A stretch of 64,000 nt of DNA from Corallincola holothuriorum (GTDB lineage: Bacteria > Pseudomonadota > Gammaproteobacteria > Enterobacterales > Neiellaceae): NCBI RefSeq assembly GCF_003336225.1, contig NZ_QPID01000004.1, forward strand, positions 298,037-362,036. The letters are read 5' to 3'. Below are positions 40,493-50,001 of this stretch, in pieces. The translations under genes were made by a program, and so were the position numbers. The first letter of the stretch is position 1; every line of letters begins with the position of its first letter. The notes beneath the pieces are model-generated. The model was given only the letters and a program-made list of their open reading frames with translations, made no database searches and had not been told where the DNA came from.

Positions 40493-43400
40493 ATGCAAAC
40501 ATTCTATCCCGTTTTTGAAAGTGGCCAGGTATTGACGTCGTCGCACCTCAATCAGCTTTCTACCTGGTTAAATGATCAGGACACATCGACGCGGCGCTTA
40601 ATGTTAGGCATAGGCCGGGTATGTGGTTTAGAGGTAACGCGCGGCAGTGGCAATGCTATTTCAATTGGTCGTGGATGTGGCGTCACCTCAAATGGGCTGC
40701 TGATGTTGCTGCCTGATGCCGAGACCTATAGCCATAGTCGCAGCTATCAGCTGCCGACCGCGGTGATGGTGGATGATGACGGCTTCAACGACAGAGTCGC
40801 ACAAGCTGGCGGCCTGTTAGGCGACAACAACTTTGACCTGTGGGAATTGGTCACTGACGAGTACATAGAAGAGCCTAACAAACCCGTTGCTACGGCGCTA
40901 ACCCCACAGTTCTTGCAAGACAAAGTGGTGTTGCTGTTGCTGGAGGTCAACGTCGAGTCGCTGAAACGTTGTGACCTTAACGATTGCTCTGACAAGGGGG
41001 CGCGTGAGCTGCTTCCGGTTCGGCGTTTACTTATCTCGAAGCAAGATGCCCGTACCTTGTGGGCGCAGGAAACCGCTGAACGAGAATTTCTGACCCCCAG
41101 AGATCTGGATTGGCAAAGTAAGCGCGAAGCGTTAGCGCCCCTGTTTGCTCCCACACTCAATATGGCGGCGACCAATAGCCACAGCTTATTGCAGCTACGT
41201 CAGTTAGCAGTGCAGAAAGCACAAGCATTGTGGCAACAGCTATCGCAGCAGTTGCAGCTCAGTTTTGAGGTTTACCAGTATCTACTCCATGAGATTTTTC
41301 CGGCCACCGAATTCCCCAACGGCCCTTGGTTTGGTTTGGCTCCGGTACCGGAAACCAACATAAGCAATTTACCGCAGCTGTTTACCGATATTCATCAGCT
41401 CGACCGGCTGAAAGATATCGTGAGTTCATACAATGAATTTCTCGAACTGGCACTGCAACATCAGGGGATATGCTGCCCGCAGCCGACGCGATTCCCATTT
41501 CATTTGCTGCTTGGTGCACCACAAATTAAAGCCCATGCCGATAATCAAACCAAGGCGCAACCAGCAGATATAGATTTTGCGCTGGGGGGCAAGACGGAAC
41601 CGATTCCTCTGCGCCACGGCTTTTACTCCAGCCCGCAACTGAACAATCAGCAACAGATCGCGAGCCTGCTGAAGCAACGCTATTACCGCACGTGGTTGTT
41701 GATGAAGCGTTTCTACCTTGATGCGTTGGAAAATCAGTCGTTGCGGATCACGCCCAGTCGATTGAGTGCGTCATTGTCACAACAGGCAATACCCTACTAT
41801 TACCAGTTACGGCCATTGGATGATCTGCATCGGAACTGGCATGGGGAAGCGACTTCAAATCAGCGTTTGCAGCAGGTGTTTGGCTACGCTTTTACCGGTA
41901 GCTCGCCTCATCCTCTGACACATGAATTAGACGACCACGATTTCTATCGTGTTGAAGGACTGTTGGGCAAAGGTTTGGGGCAAGCCATCGCAGCGTTAAA
42001 GCTACAAAAGATGCAATACGGTTTGCCATTCAGTATCGAGCCGGTGTTCGCTTCGGTTGAATCGATGACAACACCGGAAGCGAAGCTTCAGGCTTTTCAG
42101 TTGCTGCAGAAAGATCAGACCTTAATGCGTCTGTTTAAATGCAAAACCGGCGATCTGGATATGCTGCTGTTACTGGTGCTGTCACTGATATTTCAGCTGT
42201 TGCTTGCCTTGTTATATGCCTTAGCGAGGGTGTCATATTCGCCGCAGATGCTGGTGATGAATGTGATGGCAGCAGAGGAGAGTACAACAGAACAACCCGA
42301 ACCCAGCAGAGAGACCGCATCAGACCAACCTGCAGATAGCGTCCCTCTGATGCGTCTAGAACGCGGCCACAGAACCTTTAATACCGTTGAAGCCAAGCGC
42401 ATGGATGATGAAAGAAGCCGGGCGATCACGGCAATAGCAGCGCAGTCTATGCAATCCAACGATATCGCAGAGATGGTGCTAGATGAGGTGAAGCAGGGCG
42501 ATCTGGAGGTGCAGTATATTCTCGACATGCTGGATGATGATGAAGATAAGCAGAGTGAAATCAGTACTCTGTATAAGTCAGTCAGAGCCGCCGAAAACAG
42601 CAGCAGCTTGTATGACCGGATGCGGCAGAAAATGGGCGCAGAGGCGTCCAATGACGAGGTCGAAGAGACATATGAAACCGTCAGAATGATCGCCCATACC
42701 GAAGCGCTGATGGCCAAGGCGTCGGTGAGCAGCGGTGCAGATTTCGATTTCGATGATTTTGATACCGAAATGAAGGGGCTCAGCGAAGCGTTTCAGGCAT
42801 TTCAGGCGCGTCCGGCAGAGGGTGACGGTGCCAAGCTTCGTGCCAGTATTAGTAATCAGGTCAGCATGTTGAGTACATTGACCTCCAGCGCATTGTTGAA
42901 AAATCTGGCAGGGGAGATGCAAAAACGGGTGAAACAGATTTTTGCCGAGTTTTCACTGCAAGGGTACTTGAATAAGCATCCGGGGTTGGCTCACAAGTGC
43001 GGTGTGCCAAAGGGAGGCACCTTAGTACTCGTATATACCCACCGCTCTATGTTGGATGCGCTCAATAAGAAATTGCAAACAGTAAAAGAGACCGACGAGC
43101 CTGCTTTTAATGTGGCTGAAATGCTGCCGAATGCGATGCTTTCTACCGAGTTTGTAGCGTCTCTTGCCCACCGTGTTAGCGACAGTGATGACAGCGAACG
43201 AGCGATGATCAGGGAGATCTCTGAGGTAATGCGTCGTCATGGCAATGAGGAGCGACTGATGGCTATGCAGCCAGCGGCCAATCGTTCCGCGCCAGAAGTG
43301 GCCACTGACACAACCACTGATGCGATGCCAGCAATGGCGCGAAGTGTGCACGTCGCCACTGTAGCGAATGAGTCTAACCATGAAGCGGCCGTGGCGATGG

Positions 43401-43909
43401 CTGCGCCGCGGGATGAAGTGTCGTTGCTAAGCGAGGCGGTGGTGATGGATCGCTTGGAGAAGTTAGATGCCGTCAGAGCCGTGGCGCCAGATGACCCGAT
43501 AAACGAGTGGGTGGTAGTGGCGGATTTCTGTTTGCCAACCAGCTGTTGTGACAGTGATTGCACCGATCTCGATTACGTACCTAAGCCAAAACCTATACCT
43601 AAGAAAATCAAAGTGTCTGGCCGCGTTGTGGTCGCACGGAGTGTTGCAAGTAAACCGGCGAAGTCTATTGTTGCCCGCAGCAAACAGGAAGTGATCCCTC
43701 ATGCCGTGCTGACGGTGGTTGATCGTGAAGAACAAGCGGTGAAGGTGAAGATGGCGAAAGGGCACTTTGTGTTCACTGCGGCACCCGGTGTTTATCAAGT
43801 GACTGTGTCTGCCAAAGGGTTTGTTACACAACAGCGGGAGACAGAACTGATGACCTCGCCGCGCGAAGAGGTCATTGTGCAACTGCAACCCAGTAAAACC
43901 CGTGGCTAA
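40493..43909 (+). CDS. large eCIS-locus protein with hydrophobic segment and C-terminal CarboxypepD_reg-like domain
   Basis: An 1138-residue protein I can place only partly. The N terminus (FYPVFESGQVLTSSHLNQL, IGRVCGLEV) is a pattern I associate with an uncharacterised eCIS family. A strong 25-30 residue hydrophobic stretch (LDMLLLLVLSLIFQLLLALL) lies near 553-582, followed by an acidic, helical, probably disordered middle. A cysteine cluster (CLPTSCCDSDC) is near 1015, and residues about 1035-1135 look like a carboxypeptidase-regulatory-like beta-sandwich (GHFVFTAAPGVYQVTVSAKG). It occupies the place where Afp13 fibres occur, but is not a recognisable fibre. Confidence 0.6.
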   Translation: MQTFYPVFESGQVLTSSHLNQLSTWLNDQDTSTRRLMLGIGRVCGLEVTRGSGNAISIGRGCGVTSNGLLMLLPDAETYSHSRSYQLPTAVMVDDDGFNDRVAQAGGLLGDNNFDLWELVTDEYIEEPNKPVATALTPQFLQDKVVLLLLEVNVESLKRCDLNDCSDKGARELLPVRRLLISKQDARTLWAQETAEREFLTPRDLDWQSKREALAPLFAPTLNMAATNSHSLLQLRQLAVQKAQALWQQLSQQLQLSFEVYQYLLHEIFPATEFPNGPWFGLAPVPETNISNLPQLFTDIHQLDRLKDIVSSYNEFLELALQHQGICCPQPTRFPFHLLLGAPQIKAHADNQTKAQPADIDFALGGKTEPIPLRHGFYSSPQLNNQQQIASLLKQRYYRTWLLMKRFYLDALENQSLRITPSRLSASLSQQAIPYYYQLRPLDDLHRNWHGEATSNQRLQQVFGYAFTGSSPHPLTHELDDHDFYRVEGLLGKGLGQAIAALKLQKMQYGLPFSIEPVFASVESMTTPEAKLQAFQLLQKDQTLMRLFKCKTGDLDMLLLLVLSLIFQLLLALLYALARVSYSPQMLVMNVMAAEESTTEQPEPSRETASDQPADSVPLMRLERGHRTFNTVEAKRMDDERSRAITAIAAQSMQSNDIAEMVLDEVKQGDLEVQYILDMLDDDEDKQSEISTLYKSVRAAENSSSLYDRMRQKMGAEASNDEVEETYETVRMIAHTEALMAKASVSSGADFDFDDFDTEMKGLSEAFQAFQARPAEGDGAKLRASISNQVSMLSTLTSSALLKNLAGEMQKRVKQIFAEFSLQGYLNKHPGLAHKCGVPKGGTLVLVYTHRSMLDALNKKLQTVKETDEPAFNVAEMLPNAMLSTEFVASLAHRVSDSDDSERAMIREISEVMRRHGNEERLMAMQPAANRSAPEVATDTTTDAMPAMARSVHVATVANESNHEAAVAMAAPRDEVSLLSEAVVMDRLEKLDAVRAVAPDDPINEWVVVADFCLPTSCCDSDCTDLDYVPKPKPIPKKIKVSGRVVVARSVASKPAKSIVARSKQEVIPHAVLTVVDREEQAVKVKMAKGHFVFTAAPGVYQVTVSAKGFVTQQRETELMTSPREEVIVQLQPSKTRG

Positions 43910-43933
43910 GCCACTTTTTGAACGGGTACTGGT

Positions 43934-45412
43934 ATGGATGACAGGGTAAAGATCCGGCGAACCAGACTACAGATATCAACGGCTGAACAGCCGGAGACTG
44001 GTGCGCGCTGGCATCAGCACTGGGCGAGTCGATTTCAGCGTGTTTATGCGCCCTGTATTCAGCAAGCGCTGCTAGCTCAGTTAAAGCGGCTTAACGAGCA
44101 AAGCGATGGCAGCGATGACGCTGCCGTTATCCATATTCCACGGCTAACCCTGCGGTTGGGTGATTTGCCGCCAGAGGACACCGCAGAGCAAGCATTAGCC
44201 GGGATGACGCGGGAGATTGAACGTCAGATTTATGATCAACTGCAGCCAGGGACAGACACGCAGCTCTATACCCACTCCAACGCAGAGTGGTTAATCAACG
44301 GTTACCTGAGCTATTTGCAAAACGGATTTTTCCATAACGGTGCCGACTTCGGCGCTATCAGTGAGCTGGAAACCAGATTAATGGCCAGTGCCGGTGACTC
44401 TGGGGATCTGTTGCAGCGGTTACGTCAACATGGCATTGACGACAATCAGATTTGCCGGATGGCCCTGCAACATTCTGCGCGTTTTATTCATTGGCTTGTG
44501 GCCACAGTGTCTCCCGCACGACAGCGCTACCTTGCAGAATTGGAAAGCCAAAGTACAACGGAAGCAACGCAGCTGATGTGCCGGTTATTTGCTGTTTGGA
44601 TCGGTGTGCGCGAACCACCAAACAGCCAGCTGTCTGCGGTTAATTGGCGTGAGTTAACGGCACTTTCGGCGGCAACCCCTGTGGCTGGTGATATCACAGG
44701 CGCAGAGAGTACCGCTGTTTCTCCTGATAACGCTTTTAGCGGGGTCAGTCAGGCGCAGCTACTCGCGACGCTAGCGATGTGGAGCAAACGCCGCCATGGC
44801 GAGCCGCAAGCAAACGAACTGTTGCAGCAACACTCGTCGTCAACAGCATCTTCTGATGATTTACCCCCAACTTCAAAGCAAGCCCATGACCCACCAGCGG
44901 AGGCGAGTTCCTGGTTGGTTTGCCACTGCGGTGTGCTGCTGTTGCATCCATTTTTACCAACGTTATTTCAGCGGTTGGGATGGCTGCGCAGTGACAGCCC
45001 TGAGCGTCTTGCAGATGCCCACCAACTGCAGGCGTTATTTGCGCTGCACTATCTCGCGACGGGTCAGCAGCAGGCAGAGGAGGGGGAACTTGTTTTTGCC
45101 AAGTTTTTACTGGGGATGGAATTTAGTGAGCCGGTGCCGCACGCTCTGGCGTTGCCGCCAGCGGTATACAGCGAGTTAGATAGACTGCTTTGCGAGGTTA
45201 TCTCCCACTGGTCGATTTTAAAGAACACATCGGTGGCGGGCTTACGTGAAACCTTCCTGCAACGCTCAGGGTGTTTAATGCCTTTGGATGAAGGCTACCG
45301 CTTAAAGGTGGAACTCCGTTCTGTCGATCTGTTGCTGCAGCAGTTGCCTTGGACCTATCAGTTGATTGTGTTGCCGTGGCTAACTAAGCCGCTGTTTGTT
45401 GAGTGGCACTGA
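43934..45412 (+). CDS. eCIS tape-measure protein (CIS_TMP, Afp14-like)
   Basis: A 492-residue protein. The N-terminal IPRLTLRLGDLP and C-terminal CGVLLLHPFLPTLFQRLG, HYLATG, EELVFAKFLLGMEF-like and LPWLTKPLFVEW blocks match the contractile-injection-system tape-measure family, which controls tube length. It seems shorter than Afp14, which would suggest a shorter particle; this is inference. It is followed after two bases by the effector ATG. Confidence 0.85.
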   Translation: MDDRVKIRRTRLQISTAEQPETGARWHQHWASRFQRVYAPCIQQALLAQLKRLNEQSDGSDDAAVIHIPRLTLRLGDLPPEDTAEQALAGMTREIERQIYDQLQPGTDTQLYTHSNAEWLINGYLSYLQNGFFHNGADFGAISELETRLMASAGDSGDLLQRLRQHGIDDNQICRMALQHSARFIHWLVATVSPARQRYLAELESQSTTEATQLMCRLFAVWIGVREPPNSQLSAVNWRELTALSAATPVAGDITGAESTAVSPDNAFSGVSQAQLLATLAMWSKRRHGEPQANELLQQHSSSTASSDDLPPTSKQAHDPPAEASSWLVCHCGVLLLHPFLPTLFQRLGWLRSDSPERLADAHQLQALFALHYLATGQQQAEEGELVFAKFLLGMEFSEPVPHALALPPAVYSELDRLLCEVISHWSILKNTSVAGLRETFLQRSGCLMPLDEGYRLKVELRSVDLLLQQLPWTYQLIVLPWLTKPLFVEWH

Positions 45413-45414
45413 CC

Positions 45415-48400
45415 ATGCCAGTGAAAACGCTTGCCATCGCCCCTGAAAGCAGTCGTCAGCGCAGTCGCGTGCTATCGGCAACTACGCAGCGCGATACTCA
45501 CCCCAGCCTAACCCTTGCCAGTGCAAGACAAGGCCGCCAGCCAGCTCATTCAGAGGGGCAAGTCAGCAGGGAGGGGCGTGTCATCACGACGTCGCAACCA
45601 CAGGTTGTAGGACAAGATCCAGCGTCAGATGGGCAGCCGCGAGAGATGCCGCACAGAGAGTCGCCAACAGCCGCCGTGGCAGAGGTGGTTACCGAGAATA
45701 GCTCGTTGCAGGGAGAAGCCGCTAACCAACAGCAGCGTACAGATGGTGCAGAGATAGCAGAAGCGGAGCCTGCCACGGATGCCACTCCTATATCGGCAAA
45801 TGAAGTGCGACAAACCGAACAAGCGGGTGCCGCACAAAATAGCAGGCAAACGCAGTCGCAGCAGAACAGCGCCGTACTAAGTACTGCTCACCAAAACACA
45901 GCCTCACAAAGCGCAGCAACACAAAATATTGCTCACCAAAATACTGTTCATCAAAATACTGCTCCCCAAAATACGGCGCCGCAAAACGCTGTACCCGCCA
46001 ATGCAGCTCCAGCCACCAACGGGCTGCAAGCGGTATTACAGCCGCAGGGGCAAACTCACCGTGAACAGCCAACATCAGAACAAGCCGCGGCGCTGGCGAA
46101 AGTTAATGATGTCAAGGTCATCAAGCCGCACAGCGGTGCGGCCGATCTGCCTGCCTCTGCCCACCAGCCAAAAGAAAAAGACGAGCAGCAAAGTGAAACA
46201 GCAAAACCGGGAGCCAAGGAAGCAGGGGCTGAGCAGTCTGCGCAGGTGACAGTAAAGCTCCCCGCTGAAGTTTCTGCGCCGCCAGCGGTTGCGGCAAAGA
46301 TAGCGCCGCTCGCCCTTAGTGGCGCTTCCGATAATGTCGTACAACAGTTTAGTTCTGCTTCGCCGTCGCAGATGGCGGTTAACGCTGCCAAACTGGGAAC
46401 CAATGTCAGTGCTTCATTGACCAGCGAACACCAGAAAGAAGTTAAAAACGTCCCCGTGCTGAAAGTGGACTTGAAAGGCAAACAGCCAGTTAAACAAAAA
46501 GCAGGAACAGAGCAAACAACGCCCCAGGATATTGCCTCCGGGGTAACCGCGCCGAATCCGACACCTGCAGTGCCCACTCCTCATAAGGATAAAGCCCCCG
46601 CACCGAACAACAGTGCATCCCTTAAGCAGCTGGATGCTGAACCAAGCCGCAAAGGAATGAACTTCTGGGAGTGGTTAAAAGCGAAAGTGCTTAGCTTGAC
46701 CGCCAATATTAAAACCACAGATCCCGGGGTGAACACCAAAGCAGGCAGTGCGAAGAAAGTGGCGTTAAAAGGGGAGGCTGATCCTGATCGTGTGGTTCGC
46801 CAGCGCAGTGACGCTCGGCGTCAAGTCTCCACCAAACAGCAAGCATTGGTGAGCAGCATAAAAGCCAACCCTGGACAGGATAAGATCCAGCCAAAAACGG
46901 TGCAGCAGGATTGTAGTGTGGTCATGGTGACTCCTGCGCCTGCACCTTTGGTGACAGCATCTAACTCGCATCTCACTGACTACGCCAGTGCGGTGATCCC
47001 CGCAGAGGTAAGAGAGAAAGCAGACCAGACCTTGAAACAGAAGATGAATGCGCGTTTGGACAAAGCGCGTGTACAGACCAAGCAAGCGGTTAGCAAGCGG
47101 GACGGTGATAAGGGGAAAGCGTTACAACAGGCGAAAACAAAAACGGCCGCCATTAACCAGCAGGCAGAAGCTAGGCAACGCCAGCAGGTCTTAGACAATC
47201 GCAAGCAGGTAGCCGCAGAACAGCGTGCTGGCATTGCAGAAACAAACAAGCAGCTGAAGCAGTTCGATCAGGAAGCGAGTAAAGAGCAAAGCTCGGTGGA
47301 CAGTGCGGTTAAGGCGAAAGTTAAAGGTGCTGAGAAAGGCGCTGCAGACACCCTTAAGAAAGCGGAACAGGATGCGGATAAACGTAAACAGCAAGGAGAG
47401 GCTGACGCCGCGGTAAAGAAAAAGCAATTGAAAAAGGCGCAGAAGAAAAAGAGTTGGTGGCAAAAGGTAAAAGGGGCAATTAAATCTGCGGTGAAAGCGA
47501 TCAGCAAGGCGATAGACGTTGTTTTTACCAAAATGCGCCAAGCGGTCAAGTTCATTATCGATAAGGCGAAGAATGCGGCCATTGGCCTGATAAACAAGGC
47601 TCGCAAATGGGTGGTGGACAAGCTAAACAAGTTTCGTGACTGGGCGAAAAAACAGGTCACCCGTTACATCGGCAAACTATTTCCTAAGCTTGCCAAGGCG
47701 ATCAATAAGCTGATCGACAAGGTAGTCGATAAAGCGGTGAAGGCGGTTAACGCGATCGCCGACAAAGCGATTGCCGGTGTGAAAGCCGTTGCCGGGTTTA
47801 TCGGCAAGGCGTTGGATAAGATCCTTGCGGTGTTCCAAACCGCATTAAAAGCCGCAGTACAAATTGTTGGTGCCGTGCTCACGGGCGATTTTACCGAAGC
47901 GCTAAAAATCGCGATCCGTGCCGCCTGTGACATTGCCGGTATCAGCCCTAAGCCTATTTTCGATTTCATTAATCGTGCGGCTAGCAAGGTTGTACCTATT
48001 CTGGTTAATCCAGATAAGTTCATCAAAAATCTTTGCAAAGCCGTGGGGATGGGGTTGCGCAATTTTGTAAAACATATCCGTGTTCATCTGGTATCCGGTT
48101 TAGTGAGTTGGCTCACCGGTGCCATGTCGTCTGTTCCCATTACTTTGCCGAAAAAATTTGATGCCAAGGGTGTATTTAGCCTTGTCCGGCAGGTCATGGG
48201 ACTCACCTGGGAAAATCTTAAAGCGCGCATCATTAAACGGTTTCCGGCCGCAGCCGGGGTGATGGAGGGGATCGCCAAAGGCGTAACGATCATTCACCAG
48301 TTGGTGACCAAAGGGCCGGGCGTGCTTTGGGAGATGGTGAAAGAGAAACTGGCCAACCTGAAACAGATGGTGATGTCGGAGATACGCAAGTTTGTCATTT

Positions 48401-50001
48401 TCCGTTTAATTGAAGCGGGGATCTCCTGGCTGCTGGGGATGCTGAACCCAATCGGAGCACTCTACAAGGTGCTCAAGCTACTGTTCGATCTGGTGATGTT
48501 CTTCGTGCGCAACTTTCAGCGTATTAAAGCCTTTATCTTGTCTATCTACGGTGCCATTACGTCGATAGCCGCAGGTGTGTTGACCAAGGCTGCGAAAGCG
48601 GTTGAAGGCTCGTTGGCTCGCATTATCCCAATTGCGATATCGTTTTTGGCATCGCTGCTGAATCTCGGCGGGCTAGCGGGGATGATCCAGGGGATCATTA
48701 AAACCGCCGCTAAACCGGTGACGCGCCTGTTTGATTTTCTGGTGGATAAAGCGGTAGCCGTGGGTAAGCGCTTGCTGAAAGGAGGGAAAAAAGTCGCCAA
48801 AAAAGTAGTCAGCAAGCTGGTGGCGTGGTGGAAGGCGAAAAAGTCGTTTAAAGCCAATAACGGCGAAACTCATACGCTGTTGTTTAAAGGGCAGGGTAAT
48901 AGCGCAGTGCTGGTGATGCGCAGTGAAGAGCATACCTACAGTAGCTTTTTGAATTCGTTGTCACCGGCAGATCTAAAACCGAAACAAATTACGCGGCTGA
49001 ACAAAGCAAAAGTGATTGCGGCAAATATCGACCGGACGCGCAAAGAGCTAAGTAGCGCAAAAAGTGATGCCGTTAAGAAAGCTAAAAGTCGTGAGATTAA
49101 TGGCTTGCTTACGCAGTTAAGCGTTAAGACAGCTTCCCTGTTTGGCGGAACGCCTAAGTGTGGCCAGATAAAATTTGGTGGCGTCAATACCGCAGGGTTT
49201 GGTAAATCAATGTCTATTCAGCCGCTTACTAATCGTGATGCACCGAAAGGATCTCGGCCCGATCTTCCGCCCACTGCGGTATACAAAAATCTAAATCTAA
49301 GACGTCATCCGACAAATCCGGGCAAGGCCAGTTTTTATGTTCGAGGACACTTACTCAATCAAAAGCTGGGAGGAACGGGCAAGGAGTGGAAAAATCTGAC
49401 ACCTCTATCTCAATCGGGCAATCATCAGCATGAAGTACAGGCCGAAAGCTATGTGAAAAAAGGGGTGAGTGCGGGTGCCACTATGCAATATAGCGTGACA
49501 CCTAAATACAGCAGTGGTCATCCGGGAGGAAACGCTTTGAAGTCTTCTCTACAAGAAGCGTATCCGGCTCACGCTGCCGAGTTTGCCAGTATTGTTGATG
49601 CTGAAGTGCATGTGCCTATTTCATTGTCGGTGACGGCGTCAGTGCTGAAGAGAAAAGGTAAGGGATATACGGAACTGAGTAAAAAAAGTTGGAGCATCAA
49701 TAATCCAATCCAACCCACCGTCGACCGATATGCGGTTAAGAGTATGAGCAAGTTAGTGCCGGTGGCGTTAAATCCGCTTACCAGTACTAAGCCGCTGACA
49801 GATCAACCGGGTAAACCTATCTCCGCCGATCAGGCGATCGCAATTTTATTGGCGGTTGAGGAGAAACGAAAATCCTCTACAAAGGGAAAAGGTTTTGCTT
49901 CATACAATGCGCTGGCTACTGTTGCGGCAGATATCGAACCGTCAGTTAATCTTAATCAATTAACAACATGGCGAAAACAAAACTATATTCGGCTTAGATA
50001 G
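45415..50001 (+). CDS. giant putative eCIS effector with C-terminal nuclease-like module
   Basis: A 1528-residue protein at the cargo position between tape measure and ATPase. Residues 1-410 are Gln/Ala/Thr-rich and probably disordered, with eight pentapeptide repeats at 159-198. Residues about 528-682 are a Lys/Gln/Ala-rich coiled coil. Residues about 683-1140 are very basic with many amphipathic and hydrophobic helices (WQKVKGAIKSAVKAISKA, a GLINKARKWVVDKL-like style). The C-terminal part has YVRGHLLNQKLGG (R1310-H1312) followed by NLTPLSQSGNHQHE, matching DNA/RNA non-specific endonucleases, where the His is the general base. I chose the ATG at 45415; a GTG 12 bases earlier overlaps the tape-measure gene. 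No immunity gene follows. Confidence 0.72.
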   Translation: MPVKTLAIAPESSRQRSRVLSATTQRDTHPSLTLASARQGRQPAHSEGQVSREGRVITTSQPQVVGQDPASDGQPREMPHRESPTAAVAEVVTENSSLQGEAANQQQRTDGAEIAEAEPATDATPISANEVRQTEQAGAAQNSRQTQSQQNSAVLSTAHQNTASQSAATQNIAHQNTVHQNTAPQNTAPQNAVPANAAPATNGLQAVLQPQGQTHREQPTSEQAAALAKVNDVKVIKPHSGAADLPASAHQPKEKDEQQSETAKPGAKEAGAEQSAQVTVKLPAEVSAPPAVAAKIAPLALSGASDNVVQQFSSASPSQMAVNAAKLGTNVSASLTSEHQKEVKNVPVLKVDLKGKQPVKQKAGTEQTTPQDIASGVTAPNPTPAVPTPHKDKAPAPNNSASLKQLDAEPSRKGMNFWEWLKAKVLSLTANIKTTDPGVNTKAGSAKKVALKGEADPDRVVRQRSDARRQVSTKQQALVSSIKANPGQDKIQPKTVQQDCSVVMVTPAPAPLVTASNSHLTDYASAVIPAEVREKADQTLKQKMNARLDKARVQTKQAVSKRDGDKGKALQQAKTKTAAINQQAEARQRQQVLDNRKQVAAEQRAGIAETNKQLKQFDQEASKEQSSVDSAVKAKVKGAEKGAADTLKKAEQDADKRKQQGEADAAVKKKQLKKAQKKKSWWQKVKGAIKSAVKAISKAIDVVFTKMRQAVKFIIDKAKNAAIGLINKARKWVVDKLNKFRDWAKKQVTRYIGKLFPKLAKAINKLIDKVVDKAVKAVNAIADKAIAGVKAVAGFIGKALDKILAVFQTALKAAVQIVGAVLTGDFTEALKIAIRAACDIAGISPKPIFDFINRAASKVVPILVNPDKFIKNLCKAVGMGLRNFVKHIRVHLVSGLVSWLTGAMSSVPITLPKKFDAKGVFSLVRQVMGLTWENLKARIIKRFPAAAGVMEGIAKGVTIIHQLVTKGPGVLWEMVKEKLANLKQMVMSEIRKFVIFRLIEAGISWLLGMLNPIGALYKVLKLLFDLVMFFVRNFQRIKAFILSIYGAITSIAAGVLTKAAKAVEGSLARIIPIAISFLASLLNLGGLAGMIQGIIKTAAKPVTRLFDFLVDKAVAVGKRLLKGGKKVAKKVVSKLVAWWKAKKSFKANNGETHTLLFKGQGNSAVLVMRSEEHTYSSFLNSLSPADLKPKQITRLNKAKVIAANIDRTRKELSSAKSDAVKKAKSREINGLLTQLSVKTASLFGGTPKCGQIKFGGVNTAGFGKSMSIQPLTNRDAPKGSRPDLPPTAVYKNLNLRRHPTNPGKASFYVRGHLLNQKLGGTGKEWKNLTPLSQSGNHQHEVQAESYVKKGVSAGATMQYSVTPKYSSGHPGGNALKSSLQEAYPAHAAEFASIVDAEVHVPISLSVTASVLKRKGKGYTELSKKSWSINNPIQPTVDRYAVKSMSKLVPVALNPLTSTKPLTDQPGKPISADQAIAILLAVEEKRKSSTKGKGFASYNALATVAADIEPSVNLNQLTTWRKQNYIRLR
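45889..46008 (+). repeat. 15-bp in-frame tandem repeat in the effector gene
   Basis: Eight diverged 15-bp units encode five-residue blocks such as HQNTV, HQNTA, PQNTA and PQNAV. They stay in frame with the effector and form part of its disordered N terminus. Confidence 0.85.

Noticed and set aside
45889..46008. Possible CRISPR-like repeats
   Set aside because: Units are contiguous 15-mers with no spacers and stay in frame as pentapeptides.
45546..46577. Several long minus-strand frames inside the effector gene
   Set aside because: They arise from the skewed, GC-rich repetitive composition of the plus-strand gene and have no start signals or family features.
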